This document shows, in pieces, positions 32,475 through 45,100 of a stretch of 64,000 nucleotides of DNA. The number at the start of each line of letters is the position of its first letter. The first letter of the stretch is position 1. The stretch comes from Leishmania martiniquensis. Lineage: Eukaryota; Euglenozoa; Kinetoplastea; Trypanosomatida; Trypanosomatidae. Location: contig NC_090166.1 of assembly GCF_017916325.1 (NCBI RefSeq), positions 723,001-787,000 of the forward strand, written 5' to 3'. The notes under the pieces were generated by a model, which was given only the letters and a program-made list of their open reading frames with translations, made no database searches and was not told where the DNA came from. The position numbers and the translations under genes are program-made.

Positions 32475-35400
32475 GGCGGCCGTGCCGAGGGGAAAGGGGC
32501 CGCGCACAGAGATGCTCCCTGGAGCAGAGAAAGTGCAGCTGACCGCCCTGAAGAAGCGCTCAAGGCACCGGAAGAGACACCAAAGCCAATCTCACATCAC
32601 TTCCTGGGCGCGGAAGCGCGAAGAAAACACCGCGCGAGGCGGGGTAGCGGGGCTCCTGCGCCACTTGAAGCTCGAATGCGCTTACTCGTGCAGGCGCGAG
32701 CGCACGTGGGGGTGTCAAAGCCGTGCCCCCCCCCGGGGGCAGGCTGCTGGTCATACGGCAGCTATCCGAATAATTCGCTGATGTCGCCCAAGACTCGGCC
32801 AAAGACGTGCCGATGCGATTACTTTCGCACCGCAAAGGGCGCTGCGCTCGTGAGAGCTCATCACCTCCTCTCAGTAAAAGCAAAAGTCGAAAGGCTTCGC
32901 TCGGCGCCCCAGACCCTATCGGACGTGAGGAAAAAGCTGCGGCTTCCCACGCCCCGCGGCACGGCTGGCAGACGACCGGCAGCCAAGTTCCAGCGCCAGT
33001 GAGAATCGGCGGCTTTCGCATCGCACTCCACATACATCCGGCCTTCATGATTCGCCCAAGGGAAAGCACATCCGCAACAGATTCAGGGTCGTAAGGGCCT
33101 TCCAAAAGTGGCAAGTGCCGGCCATGTCCACCCCCAGCAAAGATTTCGTACCTCTTGGGGGTGGCCAAGCTTGCGCAGAGGCAGGCGAAAGAGCTGCAGA
33201 CCAATGAGAGGCATCCGCGTGTGCGAGCGCCACCCTTCGCAGGCACAAGGGAGTCGAGTGTCCTCAGCAGCCACGTTTTTCTTTCGCAGGATGTGCGATA
33301 TGCCCCGGCCACCCCACGTCCGTGCACACACACACACACACACACTCCGCCGCGCGCATCTGCGTATGCCGTGCTGATTGCATGGCGGCCTCGTACTTTT
33401 TTGGGGGGGGGTGCATGCGCACCCAACGGTGTGTCAGGAAGCAGATGAGAAGTGGCAGACGAGAGGAAGAAAAAGAGAGAATATGTCTGAGAAAGCCGCA
33501 TGGGGGCGAGGAAGCCTTTGCTACGCATACGGGGAGATGCGACCGAGATGACGACAGGAGAACATGGTGAGGCCGTTCTTTCAGCATGGCGAACCGATAT
33601 GCGAGAGAGCGTACGAGGGCCAGTGCATTCCGTCAAGAATACGCGCACGTGGAGCTTTTGTGTCATCGACACCGCATTGAGTGCCCCCTGCTGCGTGTAT
33701 GCGCTGGCCTTCTCTCTCTCTCTACCGAGAGAGAGTTGTCGATCCGCCTCCTGTGCCAAATCCTTCCCCTAGAGGAGTAAGGCGGAGACTAGCCGCGTCG
33801 CTCCTCGCGAGATGAGTGCCAAGTTAGGAGAGAGGTGGCGGAAGTAGATGCACAGAATGCACGCTCACCGGCGCGCATACCCCTTTCCCCTCATCCTACA
33901 TGCCTGCAGAAGCCGCAAGCAGCTGGTGGGAAATTCTCTGGCAGCCATAGCGCCCTCCAGATCCGCCTCCCTCCCCCTCACCCCCGCCCCGCTGCCTCGT
34001 ACGATTCAGACAGGCCTCTGCCGCCTTTCCTCTACTTTTCCCTGTCGCTTTCCTCTCCTCGTCAGTCGACGTATACACGGATGGCGAGCCCCGCAGGCCG
34101 CCCCCACCACCACCACCACTACCACCACTCACTTTAGCTTCGCTGCGCGCTGTGGTCGCTACTGCTGTATAGAGAAGCCGTTGTACCGTGCGTTGGCTGA
34201 GGCTTGTGTGTCCTTCCTGGCCAAAGAGCTCCTGATCTCATGCCTCCATGGAGCCCACTGTGCCTTGTTCCTCTCTGTCTTTTTGTCCGCGCACGGCGTC
34301 GCGTTGCCCAACTCTCTTAGGCAAGCGCCGCAGAACAAAGCACGGGCGAAAAGTGCAGTAGGAGCTCGTGGCACAGCACCAATCCTCACATCTGTGCCAC
34401 CCTCTGCAGGAGCACATGCGCCCTGGCCGCATGGACGCAAACAGGCAGGCAGACACGTATGCAGAGAGGAACATATGTATGCAGAAGCTTGGAAGCACTG
34501 CGCCTGCTATCCACACGAGCGCACGCTCGGCCTGAGATTAACGGCCCTCCGCGCTCTCTCTTCCCTTGCAATCGGCCAGCCTCTAGCGCCCGCCGACTGT
34601 GTGACCCACTCGCTGCTGCTCTCTCCCTTCCCCCCCTCACGCTCCAACCGTACTATCTTTGCTTTTATTCTCGAAGCGCAGAGGCAACGCATTCCGCCTC
34701 TCTCCCCCTCCTCTTCTGTTGGAAGGGGAGGCAGCCTTACCGCCTCAGGCAAGGCATTAGTCAGGAGAGGGCGGTGAACGAATGATGTGGGGAGTGGCCG
34801 AGAATCCAGGAGACGACCGATGCGCTGTTCAGCGGAAAGGCACGAGCAGGTGTGCACTCGCCGCGCACATTGGCACTCACCCTCGCACGGCTGTGTTGTG
34901 AGGCAGCGCTAACCAGAGAACGGCAACGTATGAGTGCCAGACAGACAGACAGAGAAAAAAGGCCGTAGAGCGGAGGCACAAGAGCTGTTTGAAATACCGC
35001 AATGGATCTCACACAGCCCGCAGAGAGAGAGAAGCGGAAAGTAAAAAGCTGAAGGCCACCGTGAAGAAACTGGTGCGAACTGTGAGCACCTCACATCAAG
35101 TGAGCATACATCACGAGCCCCTCCCACGCACAACATAGAAAAAAAAAGAAGTTTCCTCTTCTGTCCCCTTTTTGGTTGTTTCCCGTTCGTTTCGTACTGA
35201 AACCGCGAAGGAGAGGAGAACCGATAGAGAGGCAACGAACGGGGCAGATGAAAGAAAAGGGGAGGGGATGGGAGGGAGGGCGAAGAGATTAAGGAGGGAG
35301 GGGAGGGGTTGTGTGTATGAGGCGGGTGGGAGATGAGGGAGGAGAGGGGAGGAACGAAACTGAAAAGGAGGTGCGATGGGCATGTTTCAGTGGAACGCGA

Positions 35401-38400
35401 TCACATATCTTTTCATTAGAAATATTTATACACACACACATATATATATGCATAAGAAGCACATAATTCAATAAGAAGCCGTAATCCGCGGCACGAGCAG
35501 CGGCAGCGAGGCGTATCCGAAAACGAAAAAATGAGGAAGGGAGAAACAGGAGGTAGAGAAGAGCGACGAAGAGGGGGGCGAGTGGATATGCGTGCACCGC
35601 AGCGGAGGGACGGAGAGGCTGTCAGCGAAAAAAGGGGGAGATAAGGAAGGGGAAAGCGTCTGCAAAAGCATCTACGACTAGGGATGCACGTGTGATGCCG
35701 GCACCGCCGCGTGCCCCTCCCTCTCCACCCAGGGTCGTTGCAGAGGAGAGCGAGGAGAGAGGGGGAGGGGGAGATACGTCATTCATTCACCGACGACACC
35801 CCTTCACCAGCTTCTCTCTGCTCTCTCCCTCGCCCATAGAGCCGCACCGGCGCATGCGAATTCCTGATCGGCAAGCGCTTGGGTATGCCTCAGCCCAAGT
35901 CACCGCCGAGCCTCAATGTGTACGGCGTACGACTGTGCTCTGAAGAAAGCGGAGCACAGGTAGGGAAGAGGCAGGCCTCCTCCGCCGCGCGCCATCGAGC
36001 GCAGAAGCGAGAAAGAGGGAAAGAGCACCGCTTCTTTTTTCCTCATGCCGTACGCGTTCAGCGTCCTCTGCGCCCCCGCTCGGCCTCCCGCGCCTTTTTT
36101 TGTTCGCTCCTTCCTTCTCTCTCGGGGTGCTCATCCTCTTCTGCTCGCACTGCGAGACCCCGTCCATGCGACTCTGAAGGGGGAGAGAGGGGGAGGGAGC
36201 GGGGATGGATGAAAGGACGCTGAGAAACACGGTAGAGGTCGTGGCCTCCGCTGGCAGACCTCCGTTCTTTTGCCTTTCCCGTTTCGAAGGGGCGCATAGA
36301 ACCAAAGAATTCAATACGTGATGTGATGGCCATCAACACGCGAGAGGGGAAGCGGAGAGGAAAACATCGAAAAGAGGGGGAGGAGAGAGGGGGCAAAACA
36401 GATGGTGAGTACAGCGGTAAAAAAAAAAGAGAGGGAAACGGAGGTCCGGCCCTTCAGTCGAGAACAAAAAGGGGGAGAGAGGGGGGAGGAGGGGGGAGAT
36501 GGCACAAAGCCCTCCCCACCCTTCCCCTTCTCCCTCTCTCCGTATGCATTCGAGAAAAAGAGAGGAAAGGAGAGAGAGAGAAGGCGTTCGCGCGAAGGAA
36601 AAGGCGCCCTCGAAGAGGCAGCGGGGGGAGACACGCGCGAGTCGGCGAAGGAAAAGGCGCTACGTCTTCTCGGCGCAAGCAGACGGAGGGAGAACGCGAT
36701 GGCGGCCGTCGAGGCAGAGATGGAGAGAAGCCAAGCGAAAGAGAGAGAGAGCCTCAGGCAACGCGATCCCTCCTGCCCTGCAGTTGTTCCGAGTAACGAA
36801 GTAGGGGGTGAGCATCACCTGGCGCGCCCGAGCGGTATACCGCGGCTGCACTGGCGCCTGCTCCTCTTCTGCGCTGCATGATGAAGCGCCCCCCTCCCTC
36901 CCCTCCTCCCCTCACGCATCCCCGTCGGCAGGTCCGCTTCCAAATTCAAAGGAAAAAGAAAGAGGCGTCGGTTGCCGCACTGCTTCGCATTGGGCTTAAC
37001 GCCTTCTCAGCCCCGTTTCGTCTTCTATTTCGGTATCCGCAGAGAGGGAGAAAGGCTAGCAGGGAGAGAGGAGAGAGGAGAGGAAAACTGGAGGAACGAG
37101 GGAACGTCAGTGAAGTTGTGTATACGCAAAGAATGGGGCACCAGCAAGTAGACGAGACGCTAATACGCAAACAGTGGGCGGATCGACACCACGACCGGGG
37201 CAGCGGAAAGAGAGGGGCAAAAAAGGGCCGGAAAGGAACGAATTCGCTACCACATGCGGGGGAGAGACAGAGGCACACATCATCAGGACGAAGGCAGCCT
37301 GAGAGCAATGGGCGCTTTCAGAGAGAGAGGGAGAGGGAGAGAAAGAGAAACGCTCATACCGAGAGACAGTCAGACAGAAAGATTCCTCGGCCAAGCGCGA
37401 ATGGGATCATGCTCCACTGTGAGGAGCAGTGTTGAAGGTTTAAGTGAAAAAAGGGGGGCTGCCGCACCTCTCTCGAGCGCGCACAGAAAAAGGGAGCGTC
37501 CAGACGTGCCTACTCCGCTCACGTCGAAAGCGAGAAGGAGAGGCAGGCACGACCCCTCACGGCTGAAATCATACCGATACGGGAGGAGAGTTGGTTGTCG
37601 CCCGCTCTTCCTCTTGCCTTGGGTGTGCGGTGCCTCCTTTCATCCCATCGCAAACGCATAAAGCCTTGCTGGTGGTGTGTGCAGCAGGCATGTGCGCCGC
37701 TTTCTTCTTTACGTGTGTAGGTGTGTGTGTGTGTGTTGTCTGCCTCACGCGCCGTTGATTCCTTCCATAGTCCTCCTCCCTCCCCCCTCTCTCTCTCTTA
37801 CGACACCATCGCTCGTGCACATGCAGAGGCGAGTGGAAGAGAAAGAGAGCATGTAGCTACGGCCACATAGGACAGAGGGGTGCGTGTGTCCAAGACAAAG
37901 ATTGGAAAGGCTACATGCGGAAGAGAAGTTGCGGAGTGGTGGGCAACGACGGAAACAATGAGGCAGGCCTAAAACGCAGGCTGATACATCCTGCGCTGCT
38001 GGCCACTCGGAGTGGCACACACACCCCATGCGTGCCTGCGCGCGGGTAAACGCATGTCAGAGGGGGGAAGTGGGGGAGGGGGCAAAGCTTACGAGGAATG
38101 CCCCCACCACCTTATCTCCTTCACCACCATCACCACAGGCGTGGCCGAGGAGGGAGAGGGGGGAGAGGCGCAGAAACAAGCCAGAAAAAAAAGAGGAATA
38201 AGAATAGGCAGTACACTCGAGGCCCCGGACGCGTTCGCGAACGCACCGCCGCAAAAAAAGGGGGGCACTCGATGCAGAGGACTCAGCGGAGGCGCAGTAT
38301 GAGGGACAGAGGAGGAGGGGGGACACCAGCGACCCTAAACGAGCAGAAAGCAGCCACGGCAAGGCGAACCGCGTGCGTACCCTCACACGGGTAAGCGCCT

Positions 38401-38611
38401 CAGGCCCCGGATGTCGATGCGGGCCCCCTTCGGCACTGCATGGGGCCACCGCCTTGCCGTCTATGCTTTGAGCTTCTGCCTCCGCCGTATTCCGTGGAGG
38501 AGTGAACGCGCGACGCGGCCGGCACCCGGGGCAGGAGGGGCCACCTCCAGCGCTCCGAAGATGCCGCGAGCGCACTCGAGACCGGCGGCACCGCCTCCCC
38601 TCGCTTTCCAG
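32475..38611. other. Spacer downstream of the second short PSA-like gene
   Basis: About 6.1 kb with no convincing gene. The first 361 bases (32475-32835) are unique within the window. The rest is the left part of large repeat copy 2 and matches 1-5777. Confidence 0.6.
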
Positions 38612-41559
38612 CTAAGCCTTGCCATGCGCTCTGCTCCTCCGGCACACGTTGGCCGACGAGCAATTCGCGGCCAACAGACTCTCGTCCACTTTGATGCCGT
38701 ATAGGAACGTGTGCGACTTCCACTCCTGCGGCACACAGCCACATAAGTTATTGCCCTGCAGAAAGACACCGTTCAGCGATGGCGAAGACGCCCAGGATAC
38801 GGGAAGAGGCCCGGTTAGGTGGTTGTTCGATAGCGTGATGGAGTTAATGAACCTCAGCCTTGACCACGCCGGCGGCAGGGTGCCGGACAGTTGATTACCC
38901 CGGGCGTCGATGATGGTCAAGCGTGGGGCGCTGCCCCACGACGAAGGGAGCAACCCGGTCAGCCTGTTGTCGTTCAGGCACGCCCACGTCATGTAGCGCA
39001 GCTCACCCCACGAGTCAGGAATGGTGCCCGTCAGCTCATTGTCGTTCAGCAGGAGCCATTTCGCTGTCTTCATGTTCGACCACTCCGGCGGCAGGGTGCC
39101 CGTCAGCGAGTTCGAGTACAGCGAGATGTACTCGATGCGCGACAGGCCTCCCCAACTCGCCGGCAGCGTTCCCTTCAAGACTCCTTTGCCGAAGCTGAGG
39201 CTGATGGACGTGACGCGCACTTGGCCGACAACAACGTCGGAGGGTATATCCGGCAGCTGCACCACAGCTGTCTCATCCAGGTAGAGGTCCACGCCTTTAG
39301 TCGTGCAGGACGTGTAGACCCATTCACAGAAGTCCCCAGAGGGAAGCTTCTCCAGAAGCGGGTTCGCATCCACGAAGGCCTGAAGGAACTTGAGCGTGTT
39401 CATCTGCTGCACGGCGGTGTAGCCCTTGAACGGCGAGTCCGCACCGCGCACGAGCGACAGGAGGAGGCAGAAGGTGAGAGCCAGAAGAAGGGCCGCAGCC
39501 CGCTGGCCCGGCATACCGCACCAGATACACATCCTTAGCGGCATGGAGCGCAGGAAGAGGGGAGGTATGGCGGGACGAAGAAGGGGGAAAGAAAAGAGAG
39601 CCAAAGGCCCGAGTTCGTCGATGCTATCGTTGTACTCGCGTACTGTAGCGTGAGAGAGGGGTGAAGAGGTGCCACCGTGATGGCGAGCGTCTAATGCAGT
39701 TAAGGGAGGCAGCGAAGTTTGATGCTCTCGATGCGGATGGCGATGCTCGTGGCTTCGACGAGACGTTGTCTAGAGCTGCGTCGCTTCGCCAGACAGCAAG
39801 CACCAGTGGGTGGGCCGGCGGCGCTCGCGCGTACGCAGACAGCGGTGACAACGTCGGAATGAATCACAAGAGAGGTGAGGGCTCAGCCCACTAGCAAGGA
39901 GACAATAAAAAGAGGTAAGGAAAGCTTAGAGAGGAAGGGGAAAGGGGAAAAGAGGGGAACGCGGAGGGGGAGACGGGGTGTGGTCAGTGTAATGGGGCTC
40001 TGAGGACAGGCGCAGTAAAGTGCGTTAAAAGGTGCCCCAGAGAGTTGGGGAGGAGAGAGAGATAAAAAAAGGGAAGGGGTGGTGCACAGAGGAGGCCACA
40101 AACACAGAAAAAAAGAGAGGGGAGAGAGGGGAGGGGAAAAGAGGAGCAGAACGGAAGCAGAGGGAGCGACAGAGAGGAGGGCGCACGAAGAGTGGCGCTG
40201 CTTCTTTTGTTCTTCGGTTACGCGCACGTCTGCAACGTCCCGCGTACGTCCACGCGTGTGTCTGCTGGCCTCGTGCGAGTCCTCGTGTGCTGGGGCGTCG
40301 TCGCTGCACTTACACCCCCTCCTTTGCCTCGCGTCTCTGATACCCTCTCTTTCTCTCTCTCACCGCCCAATTTTTTATGCGGCGGTCCTCCGTCGATAGG
40401 GCGTCGCCCTCTCTCGAAGGAAACGTACAGCCGGACAAGAGAAGATAGGAGGAGAAAAGCAAATTAAAAAAAAACTGAGGGAGGGGCGGCAACGAAAGCG
40501 CGCGTGCGCACAATCGAGGCACCGAGTGCGAAACCAAAAAAGGAGAGGGAGGGAGGGAGGGAGGGAGAGGCGGTGTAATCGAGAGCTGATGGCAAAGGTA
40601 CGCGTTCTCTTTTCTTTTTTAAGCTCCTCATGCAGAGATGTGCGGGGGGTGAGGGGGGCGAATAGGCGCGCCATGCCGATTTCGTTGTGTTTTGTTGTCC
40701 GAGTCGGGCCACCCGAAAGAGAGCAGAGAGGACGTACACATGAGAGTAAGCGGTGGAGGAGTGTCATGAGGAGGAGAGAAGAGGAGGGGCAGCGAGACAT
40801 GGGCCTCACCGAGGGCGCAAAGGGCGTCGACGGATGGGGGAAGGGGAGGAGAGGGGGAAGTTGTAGCCCGTTGGGCGCTACGTATTGCCTCGCTCCGGTA
40901 GGCGTTGCTCGTCTCACGGCAACACTACACACATACTCGCGCGGCTGGTGCGGCACGAATGCTGGCAAGGGAAACTGCAGCAGTGACTTTTGATGACCGC
41001 TGCACATCACCGTGACTGATCTCAGAGAGGGGAGGGGGGCCGCAGATGGAACAGAAAGAAAGATGCACATGCGGCAGAGGACAAGACACGCAACAGCTGC
41101 TCTCCCGTCCCCCACCCCTCATCTCTCTACCCCCTTTTTTCTCCTCCATTCAGAGACTTTGAAATGTTTTGATTTTGTATGTGGGGAGCCGTTGATGCGT
41201 TCTCTTCGATGCATGCGATGCAGTCAGATGCCGTCGCGCGCGCCTCCAGTGGCGGACGCCCTACCCCTCTTCAGCACAAGGGCGCCGTTACGCCATAAGC
41301 AACCTGTGCTTATGCCGGAAGGGGCCCCTGGCGGCACGCGTTGCCAAGGCCGAAAACGTGGGGCAAGGAGCGGCTTGTCCGTCATGCAGGCCAGCTGCCC
41401 AGCACCTTAATGACGGCTGGGAGAAGCGCGAAGGGTGCAGCGGAAGGGTAGCAGGGAGCACGCATCTACAGCTGTCTGTGGCCAGAAGAAACAGAATGCG
41501 GCCCACTTTGGAGATGCTCAGGGCAAACCGCACGGCGTGTGGCGCACAAAGGAATGTCG
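32836..41559. repeat. Large direct repeat, copy 2 (about 8.7 kb)
   Basis: Matches 1-8717, with a net length 7 bases greater from short indels (for example shorter C- and A-runs near 34630 and 35137, and extra GGGA units near 40553). Beyond 41559 this copy runs into unique sequence leading to the gene ending at 42149, whereas copy 1 meets an N-gap. Confidence 0.93.
38612..39544 (-). CDS. Short PSA-like leucine-rich-repeat protein, copy 2
   Basis: Its protein is identical to that of 5778-6710: signal peptide, PSA N-cap with FCEW, about six LRRs, the LCGCVPQEW closing motif and a short unanchored C-terminus. The first ATG is at 39544, with in-frame alternatives at 39532 and 39514. The upstream pyrimidine tract (39570-39600 on the plus strand is GA-rich) lies inside the frame that is open to a TTG, which argues against any start 5' of 39544. 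The long flanks are also duplicated, so both copies probably have the same mRNA signals. Identity may reflect gene conversion or an assembly duplicate. Confidence 0.85.
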   Translation of the reverse strand: MPLRMCIWCGMPGQRAAALLLALTFCLLLSLVRGADSPFKGYTAVQQMNTLKFLQAFVDANPLLEKLPSGDFCEWVYTSCTTKGVDLYLDETAVVQLPDIPSDVVVGQVRVTSISLSFGKGVLKGTLPASWGGLSRIEYISLYSNSLTGTLPPEWSNMKTAKWLLLNDNELTGTIPDSWGELRYMTWACLNDNRLTGLLPSSWGSAPRLTIIDARGNQLSGTLPPAWSRLRFINSITLSNNHLTGPLPVSWASSPSLNGVFLQGNNLCGCVPQEWKSHTFLYGIKVDESLLAANCSSANVCRRSRAHGKA

Positions 41560-42148
41560 CGAAGTGCAATGGGGTAGAGGAGAGGTGAAACGGCAATGCG
41601 AGTCGAGACGCGTCCACGACACGGTGCAGCTGCCAGCATCGAAAGAGGCTCTCTGTCGATTCGGCTGAGCTTTGCGGCGGTGCGGAGAGGTCAGAGAAGG
41701 GCACGAGTGCGTTTCGAAAGGCGCCTCTTGCTGTGGCGCCACAGAAGCGGACGGAGAGGGAAAAGGAGTTAGCGACAAAGGCAGCAAGGACGCGCATTGA
41801 AATGCAGAGAGTACCGCTGTCTTTTTTTTGCCCGCCTTCCTCGGCGCCGCCACAGCTAAAGGCGCTTCGCTTTCCCTCCGCCGACCGGGAGAGGGGAGGG
41901 GGGCGATAGGGTAAGGGTAAGGACACTCACTATCACATGGCCAACGCGAAGGATGTCCGCCGCATACCCCCGGTCGGAGAGCGGGGCAGAGAAGCCACCG
42001 GAGAATCACAGCGGCGAGAGAAGCGATTCCCACACCGCTTCTGCGCCATGAGCGCGTTAGGCGTGGCGAGGCAACAGCATAGCCCACTGGAGGGCTCAGC
42101 CCTTCCCTTCTTGGCACTGTCAGCGAAGAAGATGCACCAGACCCAGAG
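39545..42148. other. Spacer between the 1103-residue gene and the second short PSA-like gene
   Basis: About 2.6 kb without a convincing gene. It is large-repeat sequence up to 41559, then about 590 bp found only here in the window. That unique part shows what may lie in the N-gap of copy 1 if that copy extends equally far. Confidence 0.5.
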
Positions 42149-45100
42149 CTACTTCTCCATCAGCGCATGCCTCACTGCGTGCTGCCACGCATCCGGGTAG
42201 GAGCACACAAATAAGTAGTTGCCAGCGACCACACCGCGGTAGCCCAGCCCCTCTGTATCGTGCGCGCACCTCAGCTGGAAGACACTGCGCTCCACTGCCG
42301 CCACAGCACATGCCACCTCTACCTGTGCTTGCATGGCTTCGTCACTCGCAGAGAGCCTTAGAGCCGACGAAGGCGGGGCGCCATGCGCCAAGTTCAGTGC
42401 CTCTCGCGGCGAAGCATCATGCCTGGCCTCCGAGGCCTGCGACGCAGGCCCACTCGATGGCGCTGCGTCGCTACCTCCTTGGGGCCGTCGCCTCTCATGC
42501 CCCTTCGTTGTGATTGTCGACGCAACCTCAGCCAAGTCGGTGAACAGCATGCACGGCACTAAGTAAGGTGAGTCGCGGCCCCCTATGGCGGTCAAGGGAA
42601 GTATGAAGCCACCGCAGACGTGTCTCCATCCTACATCGGACAGCGCACTGTAGCGCAGTAGCCCTTCGCTCGCGCAGGTGCTGCCACTCGCACACGCCGA
42701 CGACGATGTGAGCGCGATAGATACGGACGCTGGCGAGGGAGACGAGCCAGCGCTAGTGTGCTCGCTTCTCCCGTTCCCACCCTGCGGACTGCGTCGGTGC
42801 GTACACCCGCCCCTGGTGGCGCACCGCAGAACCTCTTGTGCCATCTGCACGTGGGACGGTGACGGGGCCGGTCCTCTGCGGCACAGCGCGTCCAGGCTGT
42901 GACCGGTACGCAGCGGCTGCCCGAAGTGACGCTGCACCAGCGCGCTCAAGAGTGCCGGGGCGTGCGTTCGCGGCACTAAGCAGAGGGAGCACCACCCCCT
43001 CTTCAGCGATGCACACCCGTACAGGGCTGATGGCGCAGTCACCGTCTGCCGCTCACGTACTGGCTGCTGCGAGGCGGCCAAGCAAGCGCCTTGGCCAGCG
43101 TCGCCAAGGCTCGCGTGGCGAAGCGGCCGCTCCAGGACGCTTGACTCAAAGATACACGCTGCAGCCTCTTCAAGGGTCACCGTTCGTGCTGCCCCTGCCA
43201 CCGCTGACAGGACGTGCGGCGCGTCAGCGGAGGGAAAGGGAAGCCCTGAGCCGCGCCGATGATATGAGAGCAACAACGCACTTGAGCTCCACACTGAAGA
43301 GGGCGTAGAAGCACTTGGCATGGGACGCGACGCCGCGATCATGGAGACTGCAGGCGACTCGGTGCACAGCTCCACCATGCCAGTAGTGGCATCCTCAGCC
43401 CTCCCCATTGACAGCGATTCATGGCTCTGGCCAGAGGTAGCTGTAGTGCCCTCTCGATGAACGAGTGCGCTGTCGCCACTCTGTCTCGTGAGCGGGACTC
43501 GGGGCTCGACGGACATCGAGGCATTGGCCATGTCATGCCGGGCGAGATACGCATGACGAATCGCATGCAGATGTGCGACTTGAGCCGCTGGGCAACCATA
43601 GCACAGCAGCATCACAGGCGCCTCGGGCTCTCGACAAGACCATGACAACACCGCAGCAGACACGCAAGCCACTTCCGTACTGCGCGCACTGGTGGCGTCA
43701 CCACCGCCATGGTCACCGCTCTGCGCGGCCACATCAATGCGCTTGCTCGGACGGCCATTGGGCGCATGCGTCCTGGCGACGCTCTCGTCCACGCCAGCCA
43801 TCAAAGGGAAAAGAAAATGGTCGGCCGTGTCGCCACCGGTGATGAGCATATGAAAGTTGAGCCCGCGCGCGGAAACGGAGGACGCAGCGGCGGCGCTTTC
43901 CTGGCTGTGCCTCCCCGAAGCACGAAGGCACGCCTCACCCCGCCCGCTAGAGACGCCTGCGCGGATGGGTGGGCCACTTCTCATGCTCGGCTGAGCGGAC
44001 GCATCGGGTGCCGATGCGTGAGGGTTCTCAGCAGCGTTCGTGGTGATACTGCCGCGGTGGTGCTGGCGGAGGAGTGCAGCCCACCACGTAGCGACAAGTG
44101 CCGTCGCGGGTGCCGGACGCCACAAGATATCCTCCGCGTAGACGCAGCAGCGCAACGGCGCGCCGCTGTTGCTCCTTACTCCACTAGCGCAACGCGCCCA
44201 CGCTACAGCTGCCGCCTTTACGGCGGCGGCGAGGCTGTTACCTGTCGACGTCACCACCGTCAGCAAAGGCACGCGGGGCTCAATAATCGGCAGAAACGCT
44301 TCACCCTCTGCCCTTTCACCGCTGATGATCACCATCTCCTGAAACGCCTCAGCCGAAGTCCCCCGCGGCCCGCGACTGTGAAGGTGTGTCACCTCTCCTT
44401 CGAAGCGCTGCCGCAGCAGCTCCAGGCGCTCTTTTCTCTCCCTTGGACCGAGACGCTGATGGGGCGCGGCGAAAAATTCTGTACCCCCCGCCTCCTCCGC
44501 CGCACGCACGAGCCCAACGCTCAACGGCGCCACCGGTCCTCTCCTTACCGCTGAGAAGCCGCTGTTGTCAGCATTGACATCAAGATAGAGCCAAGAAGGT
44601 GCAGACAGCACCCCCTCCGTCGACGGACCCGATCGATGTGAATCAAGGCTCCACGTCAGGTACATCTGCGCCTCCTCGAGCTCCGCCAAGATGCACGAGA
44701 TGGGGACCCCAGTTTGTAAGGACTCGGCCCCGGCGAGAAGCTGATGATGCTCAGTGAGAACGTGACGGATCAGCACTAAATTGGCGGCGATGGAGGCGGC
44801 CTCTGTGCTTCCTCCGCCAGAGGGCGTCTCGCAGGAACCGGTACGCATCCCCTGCACGTCCCTCGAAAGCGTGAAGTTCGTCGCGTGTGAGTCGACCAAG
44901 CCTGCGCGCTCTGTTGCACCGCGAGCTGCAAAGGTGCTGGAGGTCGCTAAGAGGTAACGTGTGCACCACCTCACGTCCTCTGGACTCACCGTGGGCACGG
45001 CATGAAGCGTGGAAAACTCGTTGGCGTTGAGCACCACCTCAGCGGGAGTACGCGCCGGCAGCCACTCCGCAGCCTCCACGTGCGCTGCCACCTCTGCATC

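Noticed and set aside
32560..33759. 399-codon minus-strand open frame crossing the left edge of large repeat copy 2
   Set aside because: It includes translated CA-repeat sequence and straddles the edge of the shared block; no domain or codon pattern convinced me.
41907..41922. GGGTAAGGGTAAGG, which resembles telomere repeat
   Set aside because: The kinetoplastid telomere unit is TTAGGG; this is TAAGGG, only about two units long and internal.
41288..41926. 212-codon minus-strand open frame at the right edge of large repeat copy 2
   Set aside because: Low-complexity composition, crosses the repeat boundary and has no recognisable motif.
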